Source: Luteimonas sp. ANT-B3E
Lineage (GTDB): Bacteria > Pseudomonadota > Gammaproteobacteria > Xanthomonadales > Xanthomonadaceae
Direction of reading: 5' to 3'
Assembly (NCBI GenBank): GCA_001683895.1
Contig: LXQJ01000018.1
Span: 42,394 to 94,724, forward strand
Length of the DNA: 52,331 nt
This document shows positions 21,258-29,688 of the stretch, in pieces; position 1 is the first letter of the stretch; the number at the start of each line of letters is the position of its first letter. The notes under the pieces were generated by a model. The model saw only the letters and a program-made list of their open reading frames with translations. It made no database searches and was not told the origin of the DNA. The position numbers were made by a program, and so were the translations under genes.

Positions 21258-22370
21258 TCAGTACCGCGTCTGTAGCGCCAGCGGGGCCTCGTCGCCGAGG
21301 GTGTCCCCGGCGAGGAACGCGACGTCGCCACCGTTGCCCTGGACGAGTTCGATCAGCTCGTCGACCACGTCATCGGTGACGCCATCGGCGGCGGCGTCAT
21401 CGCTGATGGTCACGGTGCGGGCCTCGGCGTCGATCACGCCCGGTTGGATATACCCGCGACGCACGTACAGGCGCTCGGTGTTGCCTTCGGTGGCGGCGCG
21501 GTAGATGTCCGACAGGTCGGTGAGCAGGCGATTGGCCCCGCGCGCCTGGCCACGCTGGTCCATGTCGGCAGCCTCGGAGGCGTCGCGATGGCTGGCCACC
21601 GCCTCCTGGGCATCGGCGACCAGGGCCACGGCGTCGGCCTCGAGGTCGGCGGCATTGGTAACCTCGCCGACGATGTCGTCGGGACGGTCGGAGAGCTGCT
21701 GGAACAGGGCCACGTTGCGCGCATCGCCGATCACGACCACCGGCAGGCGGTCGCTGCCGCGCTTGCCCTGGATTTCCTGCAGGCTCTTGTCGATCACGTT
21801 GAGGAACTCCTTCAGCAGGTTGTCCTCGCTGGGCGCCTGCGAACGGTCGTGGCCGCTGGTGCTGTAGAGCGAATTGTTCTTGATCGGGAAGCTGTAGCCC
21901 TGCAGGTCGGTGTTGCGGTCGAACTCGTGGACCAGGCGGTCGTTGTAGGCCTGGAACAGGCGTCCGTACTCGCGCGAGACGACCACGATGAAGTAGTTCA
22001 CGGCGTCGAAGAGACCGCGGGTGATGTCGCGGGTGGCGAAATTGTGGTCGATGATCGCGCGCTCCTTGACTTCGAACGGCAGCCGCACGATATCCGCGCC
22101 CCCGGCGCCGGCGAACAGCGCCATTCCTTCCAGGTTGTGGCTGTGGTCGTGCGCCTCGACCTGCGCATTGATCGCCTCCATGATCGGCCAGACCTCGCGC
22201 TTTTCCATCTGCGACAGCAGCCGCTCCTCGGTCTGCTTGACCAGGTTCTTCAGCGTGATCGGGTCCTGCTTGTTGTCGGGAAAGCTGCGATGGGTGGGCA
22301 TGAGGATGCTGATGGCAGGATCGTCCTGGCGCGCCTTGAGGTCGGCAAGGGTGGTCTTGAGGCTTTGCAT
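21258..22370 (-). CDS. baeRF-family (bacterial archaeo-eukaryotic release factor-like) protein
   Basis: 370-aa protein resembling the bacterial relatives of eRF1/Pelota that are inferred to act on ribosomes or tRNA. ATG 22370 is chosen; GGAG lies about 7 nt upstream and it begins [20 protein letters not shown]. Visible family-like features are the N-terminal SILMPTHR segment, the central [16 protein letters not shown] strand-helix and a C-terminal eRF1-domain-3-like tail ([20 protein letters not shown], ending APLALQTRY). No GGQ peptide-release motif is seen. It lies between phoH and miaB on the same strand. Family assignment rests on motif memory, so moderate confidence. Confidence 0.68.
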   Translation of the reverse strand: MQSLKTTLADLKARQDDPAISILMPTHRSFPDNKQDPITLKNLVKQTEERLLSQMEKREVWPIMEAINAQVEAHDHSHNLEGMALFAGAGGADIVRLPFEVKERAIIDHNFATRDITRGLFDAVNYFIVVVSREYGRLFQAYNDRLVHEFDRNTDLQGYSFPIKNNSLYSTSGHDRSQAPSEDNLLKEFLNVIDKSLQEIQGKRGSDRLPVVVIGDARNVALFQQLSDRPDDIVGEVTNAADLEADAVALVADAQEAVASHRDASEAADMDQRGQARGANRLLTDLSDIYRAATEGNTERLYVRRGYIQPGVIDAEARTVTISDDAAADGVTDDVVDELIELVQGNGGDVAFLAGDTLGDEAPLALQTRY

Positions 22371-22497
22371 GTTCGCTCCGGATGGAAACGGCGGTGGGAA
22401 TGCCGGCATCCACATCACGCACATGCGGAAAGTGAGAGGGGTGCCTGCTTTCAGCCCGGCAGTCTGACCTCGCACGCGCCAGCGCGGCGTGACGTAC

Positions 22498-23913
22498 CTA
22501 TGCGTGGTCCGCGTCGACCCGCATGACGATCCCGCGCAGCGAATTCGGCAGCGCCTCGGTGATCCGCACGTCGACGAACTGGCCGACGAGTCGTTGAGCG
22601 CCGGGGAAGTTCACCGCACGCATGTTCTCGGTCTTGCCGGTCAGTTCGCTGGCGTCGCGACGCGATGCGCCCTCGACCAGCACCGACTGTACGCTGCCGA
22701 CCATGGCCTGCGAGATCGTCGCCGCGTGCGCACTGACGCGCGCCTGCAGCCGCGTCAGGCGGGCATGTTTTTCGTCGTCAGTGATGGTGTCGGGCAGGTC
22801 CGCGGCGGGTGTGCCCGGACGGCGCGAGTAGATGAAGGAGAACGACTGGTCGAAGCCGACGTCCTCGATCAGCTGCATGGTGCGCTCGAAGTCCGCGTCG
22901 GTTTCCCCAGGGAAGCCGACGATGAAGTCCGACGAGATCGAGATGTCCGGGCGCACGGCGCGCAGCCGGCGAATCTTGTGCTTGAACTCCAGCGCGGTGT
23001 AGCCGCGCTTCATCGCCGCCAGGATACGGTCGCTGCCCGCCTGCACTGGCAGATGCAGGTAGTTGGCCAGCTGTGGTACGTCGCGGTAGGCCTCGACCAG
23101 CGACTCGCTGAACTCGAGCGGGTGCGAGGTGGTGAAGCGGATGCGGCCGATCCCCTCGATGTCGGCGATGGCGCGGATCAGCAGGCCGAGGTCGGCGATC
23201 TCCCCTTCACCGTAGGGCCCACGATAGGCGTTGACGTTCTGGCCGAGCAGGTTCACCTCGCGCACGCCCTGCGCGGCAAGCAGCGCCACTTCCACCAGCA
23301 CATCCTCGAAAGGCCGGCTGACTTCCTCGCCCCGGGTATAGGGCACCACGCAGAAGCTGCAGTACTTGCTGCAGCCCTCCATGATCGAGACGAAGGCGCT
23401 GGCACCGTCGGCGCGCGGTGCGGGCAGGCGATCGAATTTTTCGATCTCCGGAAACGAGATGTCCACCTGGGGCGTCCCTGTCTCGCGCCGCGCGCGGATC
23501 AGCTCGGGCAGCCGATGCAGGGTCTGCGGGCCGAACACGAGGTCGACATAGGGGGCGCGGGCAACGATGGCCGCGCCTTCCTGCGACGCCACGCACCCGC
23601 CCACGCCGATGATCACCGGGCGGCCGTCGGCCTTGAGCGCCTTCCAGCGCCCCAGCTGGCTGAAGACCTTGTCCTGCGCCTTTTCGCGGATGGAGCAGGT
23701 GTTGACCAGCACGACATCGGCCTGGGCGACGTCGTCGGTCAGCTCCAGTCCGTCGCTGGCTGCCAGCACGTCGGCCATCTTGGCCGAGTCGTACGCATTC
23801 ATCTGACAGCCGTGGGTCTGGATATACAGCTTGCCTCCGGTTGGCGGATGCGCGCCAGGGCGCGCCAGGGCGCGCGGAACGGGGTCGGCAAGTGGGGTGA
23901 TGGTGGTGGTCAT
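22498..23913 (-). CDS. miaB: tRNA-2-methylthio-N6-dimethylallyladenosine synthase
   Basis: Radical-SAM methylthiotransferase that modifies A37 of tRNAs reading UNN codons. The 471-aa enzyme has three N-terminal cluster cysteines (Cys36 in [11 protein letters not shown], Cys73 in NTCSIREKA, Cys107 in GVGGCVAS). The radical-SAM CxxxCxxC is at Cys181/185/188 in [12 protein letters not shown]-terminal TRAM domain follows (about 400-465). ATG 23913 matches the usual start. A GC-rich near-repeat (gcgccaggg units, about 23855-23878) codes for the ALARPGAH region and is probably neutral. Confidence 0.97.
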   Translation of the reverse strand: MTTTITPLADPVPRALARPGAHPPTGGKLYIQTHGCQMNAYDSAKMADVLAASDGLELTDDVAQADVVLVNTCSIREKAQDKVFSQLGRWKALKADGRPVIIGVGGCVASQEGAAIVARAPYVDLVFGPQTLHRLPELIRARRETGTPQVDISFPEIEKFDRLPAPRADGASAFVSIMEGCSKYCSFCVVPYTRGEEVSRPFEDVLVEVALLAAQGVREVNLLGQNVNAYRGPYGEGEIADLGLLIRAIADIEGIGRIRFTTSHPLEFSESLVEAYRDVPQLANYLHLPVQAGSDRILAAMKRGYTALEFKHKIRRLRAVRPDISISSDFIVGFPGETDADFERTMQLIEDVGFDQSFSFIYSRRPGTPAADLPDTITDDEKHARLTRLQARVSAHAATISQAMVGSVQSVLVEGASRRDASELTGKTENMRAVNFPGAQRLVGQFVDVRITEALPNSLRGIVMRVDADHA

Positions 23914-24163
23914 GGCGGCTCGTCAATCGGGAAACGCCCTTGGCCGGCGGTCAGCCCGGGCGCCGGCGGCAGTGTACGCCGGCGTCCGCCCCACCCCGGA
24001 ACGCCGGAGATGTGGCACGCGACTTCCGGCAGGCGATCGCGGCCGTACCGTCCGGCGCGCCGGGCCCGAGTCGTCCGTTCGGCGATTCCGGTCACGGATC
24101 AATGACTTGGCACGGCCCGGGCTTGGGCGCAGACTGCCCGGGCACCAATGGGGGAGTGGGGTG

Positions 24164-25111
24164 ATGCACAGGAGATGGGGCTGGTTGGCGGCGGCGTGCC
24201 TGATCGGGGCCGGGCAGGCGCATGCGGGGACGATCTACCGCTGCGACAGCGCCGACGGTGGGCGCGCCTATGTCAGCAAGCGGGTGTCGGGCGCCAAGTG
24301 CACCGTCGTCAGCAGTTTCCAGCCGGCCCGGTCGTCGGCCCCACGCGTGCCGGCCTGGGTGCCCCCGGCGGCGTCCGCCGGGTCGGGCGGCGCGGTCGGT
24401 GGCGATGACGCTGTGCCGGCATCGATGCACGCCAATCCGCCGGCCACCTTCATGGGCGGACAGGGCGGCACTGCCGCGCCGCAGCCGGCGGCAGCGCCAG
24501 CGCCACCGGCGGCGCCCACGGGCGCGCCGCGCCGCGTACAGGGCCAGGTCTATTCCTATGTCCAGGATGGCGTCCGCCACTACACCAGCCGGCCACCGCA
24601 GGGCGGCGCGCGCGCCACCGCGGTCCGCACCATCAAGTACAGCTTCCTCGAGACCTGCTACGCCTGCGGCGCCGCGCCACAGGTCAACTTCGGCACCCTG
24701 CGGCTCAACACCACGGCATTCGATACCGAGGTCAAAGCCGCGGCCCGCGAGTTCGGCGTCGACGAGGCGGTCATCCGGGCGATCATGCACGCCGAGTCCG
24801 CCTACAACCCCAATGCGCTGTCGCGCGTCGGCGCCCAGGGGCTCATGCAGCTGATGCCGGCCACTGCCAGGCGCTTCGGCGTCACCAACGCGTTCGACCC
24901 TCAGCAGAACATCCGTGGCGGGGTGCAGTACCTCGCATGGCTGCTGAAGCGCTTCAACGGCAACCTGACGCTTGCCGCCGCCGGCTACAACGCCGGCGAG
25001 GGCGCCGTGGACCGCCACAAGGGGGTGCCGCCGTATTCCGAGACGCGCCGTTACGTCGAGCGCGTGGCCGTGCTCGCCGAGCGCTACCGCGGGCAGGTCG
25101 CGGCCAACTGA
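24164..25111 (+). CDS. Lytic murein transglycosylase (SLT domain)
   Basis: Exported peptidoglycan-cleaving enzyme of 315 aa. The frame opens at 23831, but GGGGGAG (24150-24156) and the signal peptide MHRRWGWLAAACLIGAGQAHA identify ATG 24164. The mature N-terminus has a short DUF4124-like piece (GTIYRCDSADGGRAYVS), then a Pro/Ala-rich linker (about 60-130). A second short repeat of that type (GQVYSYVQDGVRHYTSRPP) is followed by an SLT lysozyme-like domain (about 190-305): catalytic Glu211 in MHAESAYNP, GAQGLMQLMPATA and AAGYNAGEGAV. Probably periplasmic, soluble. Divergent from miaB. Confidence 0.92.
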   Translation: MHRRWGWLAAACLIGAGQAHAGTIYRCDSADGGRAYVSKRVSGAKCTVVSSFQPARSSAPRVPAWVPPAASAGSGGAVGGDDAVPASMHANPPATFMGGQGGTAAPQPAAAPAPPAAPTGAPRRVQGQVYSYVQDGVRHYTSRPPQGGARATAVRTIKYSFLETCYACGAAPQVNFGTLRLNTTAFDTEVKAAAREFGVDEAVIRAIMHAESAYNPNALSRVGAQGLMQLMPATARRFGVTNAFDPQQNIRGGVQYLAWLLKRFNGNLTLAAAGYNAGEGAVDRHKGVPPYSETRRYVERVAVLAERYRGQVAAN

Positions 25112-25147
25112 CGCGGCCGTTCCGCCATCTCCGGGCGGTGCGACACA

Positions 25148-25177
25148 TTGTCGGGGGATTCAGCCTTCCGCTACACT
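25148..25177 (+). promoter_or_regulatory. Candidate sigma70 promoter for petABC
   Basis: TTGTCG (25148-25153) and TACACT (25172-25177) with an 18-bp spacer lie about 90 nt upstream of petA in the 157-nt gap. Each hexamer matches four of six consensus bases. Confidence 0.42.
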
Positions 25178-25268
25178 CCACGGTCTTTCGAGGGGTGGTC
25201 CGCGCCAGCAAGCGCGCAGCCGCCCGGCAGCCAATTGATCAGCGACCGAACGATTCGCGGAGTGTCGG

Positions 25269-25907
25269 ATGGGTAATGAAGGTGTACTGGATCCGGCCAG
25301 CGAGGGCGGCACGGTCGATCTCGGTCGTCGGCGCTTCCTGACGGCGACAACCGCCGTGGTCGGAGCAGGCGGCGCGGCCATCGCGGCGATCCCGTTCATC
25401 AGGTCGTGGTTCCCAAGCGCGGAGGCGCAGCTGGCCGGTGCCCCGGTCACCGCCGACATCAGCGCGCTGCTGGAAGGCCAGCGCCTGGTGCTGGAATGGC
25501 GCGGCCAACCGATCTGGGTAGTCAAGCGCTCGGCCGCGATCCTCGAGGCGCTGCCGACGCTCGATGCGCAGCTCAGCGACCCGCAGTCCGACAACCTCGA
25601 CCAGCAGCCGGCCTACATCCGCGCTGCGAATCCCGAGCTGCGCTCGCTGAAGCCGGAGATATCGGTCCTGGTGGGCCTTTGCACGCATCTGGGATGCTCG
25701 CCGGAGATGGTGGCCGAGATCCGGCCGGCGCCGTTCGACGCCAACTGGAAGGGCGGTTACTTCTGCCCCTGCCACAAATCCAGGTTTGACATGGCCGGGC
25801 GCGTGTACTCGGGCGTGCCGGCACCGACCAACCTGATCGTGCCGCCCCATTATTTCGCCGACGACAACACCATCGTCATCGGCGTCGACCCCTCGGGAGC
25901 CGCGTAG
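25269..25907 (+). CDS. petA: Ubiquinol-cytochrome c reductase Rieske iron-sulfur subunit
   Basis: 2Fe-2S subunit of the cytochrome bc1 complex, taking electrons from ubiquinol at the periplasmic side. The 212-aa protein has a twin-arginine-type N-terminus (LGRRRFLTATTAV, residues 19-30) and a membrane anchor that stays attached. Cluster ligands are Cys138/His140 in CTHLGC and Cys166/His169 in CPCHK, with Cys143-Cys168 as the expected disulfide. Followed after 3 nt by petB. Length and motifs are complete. Confidence 0.97.
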   Translation: MGNEGVLDPASEGGTVDLGRRRFLTATTAVVGAGGAAIAAIPFIRSWFPSAEAQLAGAPVTADISALLEGQRLVLEWRGQPIWVVKRSAAILEALPTLDAQLSDPQSDNLDQQPAYIRAANPELRSLKPEISVLVGLCTHLGCSPEMVAEIRPAPFDANWKGGYFCPCHKSRFDMAGRVYSGVPAPTNLIVPPHYFADDNTIVIGVDPSGAA

Positions 25908-25910
25908 GCC

Positions 25911-27182
25911 ATGGCGAACGTCATCACGCGCACCGCGGCGAATACGGCCAACACCGTCGTCGACTGGGTCAACGAGCGCGCCCCCGGCCTGGCGCCGATG
26001 TACCGGAAGCACATGTCCGAGTACTACGCGCCCAAGAACTTCAACATCTTCTATATCTTCGGCGTGCTGTCGATCGTGGTGCTGGTCAACCAGATCCTGA
26101 CCGGCATCTTCCTGACGATGCACTACAAGCCCAGCGCGGCCGAGGCGTTTTCGTCGGTCGAGTACATCATGCGCGACGTGCAGTACGGCTGGCTGATCCG
26201 CTACATGCACAGCACCGGGGCGTCGCTGTTCTTCGTCGCGGTGTACCTGCACATGTTCCGCGGGCTGATGTACGGCAGCTACCAGAAGCCGCGCGAGCTG
26301 GTGTGGATCCTGGGCATGCTGATCTACCTTGTGCTGATGGCCGAGGCGTTCCTGGGCTATGTGCTGCCATGGGGCCAGATGTCGTTCTGGGGCGCCAAGG
26401 TGATCATCTCGCTGTTCGGCGCGTTCCCGGTGATCGGCAACGGGCTGACCGAGTGGATCATGGGTGACTACCTGCCCGGCGACGCCACCCTCAACCGGTT
26501 CTTCGCGCTGCACGTGATCGCGCTGCCGCTGGTGCTGCTGTTGCTGGTGGTGCTGCATATCGGCGCGCTGCACGAGGTGGGGTCCAACAACCCCGACGGC
26601 GTCGAGATCAAGAAGGGCCCCAAGGGCAACCGCTGGGACGCGAACAAGCCGGCCGACGGCATCCCGTTCCACCCTTACTACACGGTCAAGGACACTTTCT
26701 ACATCGGCTGCTTCCTGATCCTCGCCGCGTTCATTATTTTCTTCACCCCGGCGTTGGGCGGCTGGTTTCTCGAGCACGACAACTTCACCGAGGCCAACCG
26801 CCTGGTCACGCCGTCGCACATCAAGCCGGTCTGGTATTACACGCCGTACTACGCGATGTTGCGCGTCGTACCCGACAAGCTGTTCGGCGTGCTGGTGATG
26901 TTCGGCGCGATCGCGATCCTGTTCGCGGTGCCGTGGCTGGACCGCGCCAAGGTGCGCTCCTACCGCTATCGCGGCCTGATGTCGAAGGTGCTGCTGGGCC
27001 TGTTCGCGATCACGTTCGTGTGGCTGGGCAAGATCGGCGCCGGCACCGGTACCGATCCGGTCGAGACCATCATCGGCCGCGTGCTGACCTTCTTCTACTT
27101 CGCCTTCTTCATCACCATGCCGCTGTGGACGAAGATCGACAGCACCAAACCCGTGCCGGAGCGGGTGACGACGCATGACTAA
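25911..27182 (+). CDS. petB: Cytochrome b subunit of bc1 complex
   Basis: Di-heme transmembrane core of complex III carrying the Qo and Qi quinone sites. At 423 aa it has eight helices and the conserved heme His pairs in the regions of RYMHSTGASLFFVAVYLHMFRG and HVIALPLVLLLLVVLHIGALH, plus LPWGQMSFWGAKVI and the PEWY-like Qo element as KPVWYYTPYYAMLR. Proteobacterial full-length b (not split b6/IV). The stop overlaps the petC start by 8 nt. Confidence 0.97.
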   Translation: MANVITRTAANTANTVVDWVNERAPGLAPMYRKHMSEYYAPKNFNIFYIFGVLSIVVLVNQILTGIFLTMHYKPSAAEAFSSVEYIMRDVQYGWLIRYMHSTGASLFFVAVYLHMFRGLMYGSYQKPRELVWILGMLIYLVLMAEAFLGYVLPWGQMSFWGAKVIISLFGAFPVIGNGLTEWIMGDYLPGDATLNRFFALHVIALPLVLLLLVVLHIGALHEVGSNNPDGVEIKKGPKGNRWDANKPADGIPFHPYYTVKDTFYIGCFLILAAFIIFFTPALGGWFLEHDNFTEANRLVTPSHIKPVWYYTPYYAMLRVVPDKLFGVLVMFGAIAILFAVPWLDRAKVRSYRYRGLMSKVLLGLFAITFVWLGKIGAGTGTDPVETIIGRVLTFFYFAFFITMPLWTKIDSTKPVPERVTTHD

Positions 27183-27939
27183 GCAACCGACCTTCCGCGC
27201 GGTGCGCACGCTGCGCGCCGCCTTCGTCGCATGCGCGCTGGTGCTGTCGTCCGCGGCGGGTGCCGCCGAGAGCGGACCGGTCGAGCAGGCGGGCACCGAC
27301 CTCGGCAACCGCGCCTCGCTTCAGCGTGGCGCGCAGCTGTACATGAACTACTGCTCGGGCTGCCACTCGCTGAAGTACATGCGCTATTCGCGCATGGCCG
27401 AGGACCTCGGGCTGACCGAGGACGAGGTGATGAACAACCTCAACTTCACCGGCGCGGCGTTCGGCGAACAGGTCCAGGTGTCGATGGACAGGGCCGGTGC
27501 GGACCAGTGGTTCGGCAAGCTGCCGCCCGACCTCAGCGTCGTGTCGCGCGTGCGCGGGAGCGACTGGATCTACAGCTACCTCAAGGGCTTCTACCTCGAC
27601 GAGTCCCGCCCGCTGGGCTGGAACAACACCGTCTATCCCAACGCCTCGATGCCCAACCCGCTGTGGGAGATGCAGGGGCAGCTGCGCGCCGTGATGGGCG
27701 AGGTGGACCCAGCGACCGGCGAGCCCGCGATCGAGCGGCTGGTGCTGCACGTCGACGGCAGCCAGAACGCGCAGCAGTTCGATCAGACCGCGCGCGACAT
27801 CACCGCATTCCTCGAGTACGTCGGCGAGCCGGCGGCCCTGAAGCGCCAGAGCATGGGCGTCTGGGTCATCCTGTTCCTGACGTTCTTCACGTTCCTGGCC
27901 TGGTTGATGAAGCAGGAGTACTGGAAGGACGTCCACTGA
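27175..27939 (+). CDS. petC: Cytochrome c1 subunit of bc1 complex
   Basis: Passes electrons from the Rieske centre to soluble cytochrome c. The 254-aa protein has a signal sequence (about 1-31, ending AAGAAE), the heme c attachment motif CSGCH (Cys60, Cys63, His64), a candidate axial Met in NASMPNPLW, and a C-terminal anchor (about 228-245, MGVWVILFLTFFTFLAWLM) followed by KQEYWKDVH. ATG 27175 lies inside the end of petB, indicating translational coupling. Confidence 0.96.
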   Translation: MTKQPTFRAVRTLRAAFVACALVLSSAAGAAESGPVEQAGTDLGNRASLQRGAQLYMNYCSGCHSLKYMRYSRMAEDLGLTEDEVMNNLNFTGAAFGEQVQVSMDRAGADQWFGKLPPDLSVVSRVRGSDWIYSYLKGFYLDESRPLGWNNTVYPNASMPNPLWEMQGQLRAVMGEVDPATGEPAIERLVLHVDGSQNAQQFDQTARDITAFLEYVGEPAALKRQSMGVWVILFLTFFTFLAWLMKQEYWKDVH

Positions 27940-27950
27940 CGCGGCGGAGG

Positions 27951-27996
27951 GCAGGCACGTCGTCGGGCGCTCACGGGCGCCCGGGTCGACGCCTGC
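27951..27996 (+). terminator. Imperfect GC-rich hairpin after petC
   Basis: GCAGGC (27951-27956) pairs with GCCTGC (27991-27996); inside it GTCG pairs with CGAC and GGGCGC (27965-27970) with GCGCCC (27977-27982). There is no U-tract, so it may act as an mRNA 3' stabiliser or an atypical terminator between petABC and sspAB rather than a classical one. Confidence 0.35.
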
Positions 27997-28098
27997 CGCT
28001 GCTGCGGATGTTGTGCGAAGGGGGATCGAGGCGACCGTCTGCGAGGGGCAGTACCGGCGTCGATGCGGCCGGCAGACCCCGGCGGCGGGAGTGGTTCG

Positions 28099-28737
28099 AT
28101 GATGTCTGCGAGTCCGCGTATGCGTAACGCTCTGACCCTGTTCTCGTCCGTCGACGACGTGCTTTGCCACCGTGCAAGGCTGGTGCTGGCGGCCAAGGGC
28201 GTGACCTACGACCTGATCCCGGTCGACCCGCAGAACCCGCCCGAGGACCTGATCGACCTCAACCCTTACCACTCGGTGCCGACGCTGGTCGAGCGCGAGC
28301 TGGTGCTGTACGCGGCCAGCGTGGTCAGCGAGTACCTGGACGAACGCTACCCGCACCCCCCGTTGATGCCGGTCGACCCGCTGTCGCGCGCGCGCCTGCG
28401 GCTGGCGATGCTGCGCATCGAGCACGACTGGGTGCCGCAGGTGCAGGCGATCCAGTTCGGTGGCAAGCAGCAGGCGGAAGCCGGCCGCAAGCGGCTGCGC
28501 GAGTTGCTGACGGCCGCGGTGCCGCTGTTCAAGGCCAGCAAGTTCTTCCTCAACCCGGAGATGAGCCTCGCCGACTGCGCGATGGCGCCGATCATCTGGC
28601 GGCTGCCGTCGATGGGCATCGCGCTGCCCAAGGACGGCAAGGCGATCGAGGACTACGGCAACCGCATCTTCCGCAACCCGGGCTTCGCGCGCAGCCTCAC
28701 GTCGCAGGAAAAGAACCTGCGCGAGATGCCGGCCTGA
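28099..28737 (+). CDS. sspA: Stringent starvation protein A (GST-fold)
   Basis: RNA-polymerase-associated protein with a glutathione-transferase fold but no expected GST activity; supports stress and stationary-phase transcription. ATG 28099 is preferred (GGGAG at 28087-28091, spacing 7); the frame extends to 28063. 212 aa. Thioredoxin-like N-domain (LTLFSSVDDVLCHRARLVLAAKG) contains NPYHSVPTLVERELVLY, then an all-helical C-domain. The petABC-sspA-sspB order is conserved in beta/gammaproteobacteria. Confidence 0.93.
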   Translation: MMSASPRMRNALTLFSSVDDVLCHRARLVLAAKGVTYDLIPVDPQNPPEDLIDLNPYHSVPTLVERELVLYAASVVSEYLDERYPHPPLMPVDPLSRARLRLAMLRIEHDWVPQVQAIQFGGKQQAEAGRKRLRELLTAAVPLFKASKFFLNPEMSLADCAMAPIIWRLPSMGIALPKDGKAIEDYGNRIFRNPGFARSLTSQEKNLREMPA

Positions 28738-28788
28738 GCCGGCTCGTGCCACGCAGCGCCGACTGCGCGGCGCCAGGCGGCTGCCGCC

Positions 28789-29262
28789 GTGGCTGAGCCC
28801 CGCATGCCCGCGATGACCAGCCACCGCCCGTACCTGTTGCGTGCGCTGTACGAATGGATCGCCGACAACGGCATGACGCCACATGTGCTCGTCGACGCCA
28901 CGATGGCCGGCGTGCAGGTGCCGGCGCATGTCGTCAAGGACGGGCGGGTGGTGCTCAACATCGCCGACCGCGCGGTGGCCAAGCTGGAGATGGACAATGC
29001 CGGCGTGCGCTTCACCGCCCGCTTCGGCGGCGTCAGCCAGACGGTACGCGTGCCGATCGCCGCGGTGCTGGCGATCTATGCGCGCGAAACCGGGCAGGGC
29101 ATGGCGCTGCCGGACGACATCGGCGGTCCCGCGCCCGATGACGATCCGGACGGCGTCGACAGCGAGGGCGAGGGGGAGGGCGAGGGCGAAGGCGAGGCCG
29201 GAAGCGCTGACGGCGCCGGGCCGCCCGCGAAGCGCGGCGCGCACCTGCGCGTGGTGAAGTAA
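28789..29262 (+). CDS. sspB: ClpXP protease specificity-enhancing factor
   Basis: Adaptor that delivers ssrA-tagged peptides and other substrates to ClpXP. The conserved fold (TSHRPYLLRALYEWI to about residue 110) contains DGRVVLNIADRAV and VPIAAVLAIYARE. A Glu/Gly-rich acidic linker follows and the C-terminus (HLRVVK) matches the ClpX-binding tail. I list GTG 28789 (157 aa); ATG 28804 or 28813 are equally possible because no strong ribosome site decides. 51 nt downstream of sspA. Confidence 0.92.
   Translation: MAEPRMPAMTSHRPYLLRALYEWIADNGMTPHVLVDATMAGVQVPAHVVKDGRVVLNIADRAVAKLEMDNAGVRFTARFGGVSQTVRVPIAAVLAIYARETGQGMALPDDIGGPAPDDDPDGVDSEGEGEGEGEGEAGSADGAGPPAKRGAHLRVVK
29164..29196 (+). repeat. 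GAG-GGC codon repeat in sspB linker
   Basis: Eleven codons alternate Glu and Gly (Glu126 to Glu136), a simple hexanucleotide-like repeat with one GGG and one GAA variant. It lies in the flexible linker between the substrate-binding fold and the ClpX-binding tail, where slippage could change linker length without breaking the protein. Confidence 0.8.
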
Positions 29263-29283
29263 CCGTGCGCAGCCTGGCAGCCG

Positions 29284-29610
29284 TTAAGGGATGAGGCCGG
29301 CCCCGTCACGCGGCGGTGGGCCGCTGAAGGACACCAGCTGGCCGTCACGCAGGACCAACCGACCGATGTGGCGTTCGATGCCGTCTGCGGAATACTCGAA
29401 GCGGAAGCTGCGCTCCAAGCCGAGCCTGCCGTCTTCGCGTCGCCGGATGCGGAACCCGGTGCCGTGGACGGTCTGGTCGAGCAGCTGCACTCCAGAGGCG
29501 CGGCAGGCCTGGCGCCCAACGGACGTGGCGCGCTCGGCCGCAGCGCGCGCGGCACTCCACCACGCGAACAGCGCGGCACCGGCGATCATGGAGAGCAGGA
29601 GGGTCGGCAT
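29284..29610 (-). CDS. DUF3301 domain protein
   Basis: Small membrane-anchored protein of unknown function. The frame runs far upstream but ATG 29610 starts a natural 108-aa protein: one N-terminal helix (residues 2-18, PTLLLSMIAGAALFAWW), then a cytoplasmic or periplasmic domain with ACRASGVQLLDQTVHGTGF, RRREDGRLGLERSFRFEYS and GRLVLRDGQLVSF, as in the DUF3301 family. Convergent with sspB (21-nt gap), divergent from the FHA gene (78 nt). Confidence 0.8.
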   Translation of the reverse strand: MPTLLLSMIAGAALFAWWSAARAAAERATSVGRQACRASGVQLLDQTVHGTGFRIRRREDGRLGLERSFRFEYSADGIERHIGRLVLRDGQLVSFSGPPPRDGAGLIP

Positions 29611-29688
29611 CCCGCCACTCTGGCCGGCACTCCGGCACTCCGCAAGCCTTGCCACCGCCTTCACCTTCGGCTGGTCAGCGTACGCGCG

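Noticed and set aside
19613-21379. Long plus-strand open frame opposite ybeY/phoH
   Set aside because: Covers two well-defined minus-strand enzymes; Val/Asp/His-rich composition typical of antisense shadow.
23855-23878. Tandem gcgccaggg units at the 5' end of miaB
   Set aside because: Codes for a plausible linker in a complete enzyme; low-complexity GC sequence.
25239-29244. Two long minus-strand open frames across petA-sspB
   Set aside because: Antisense to petABC and sspAB; no domains.
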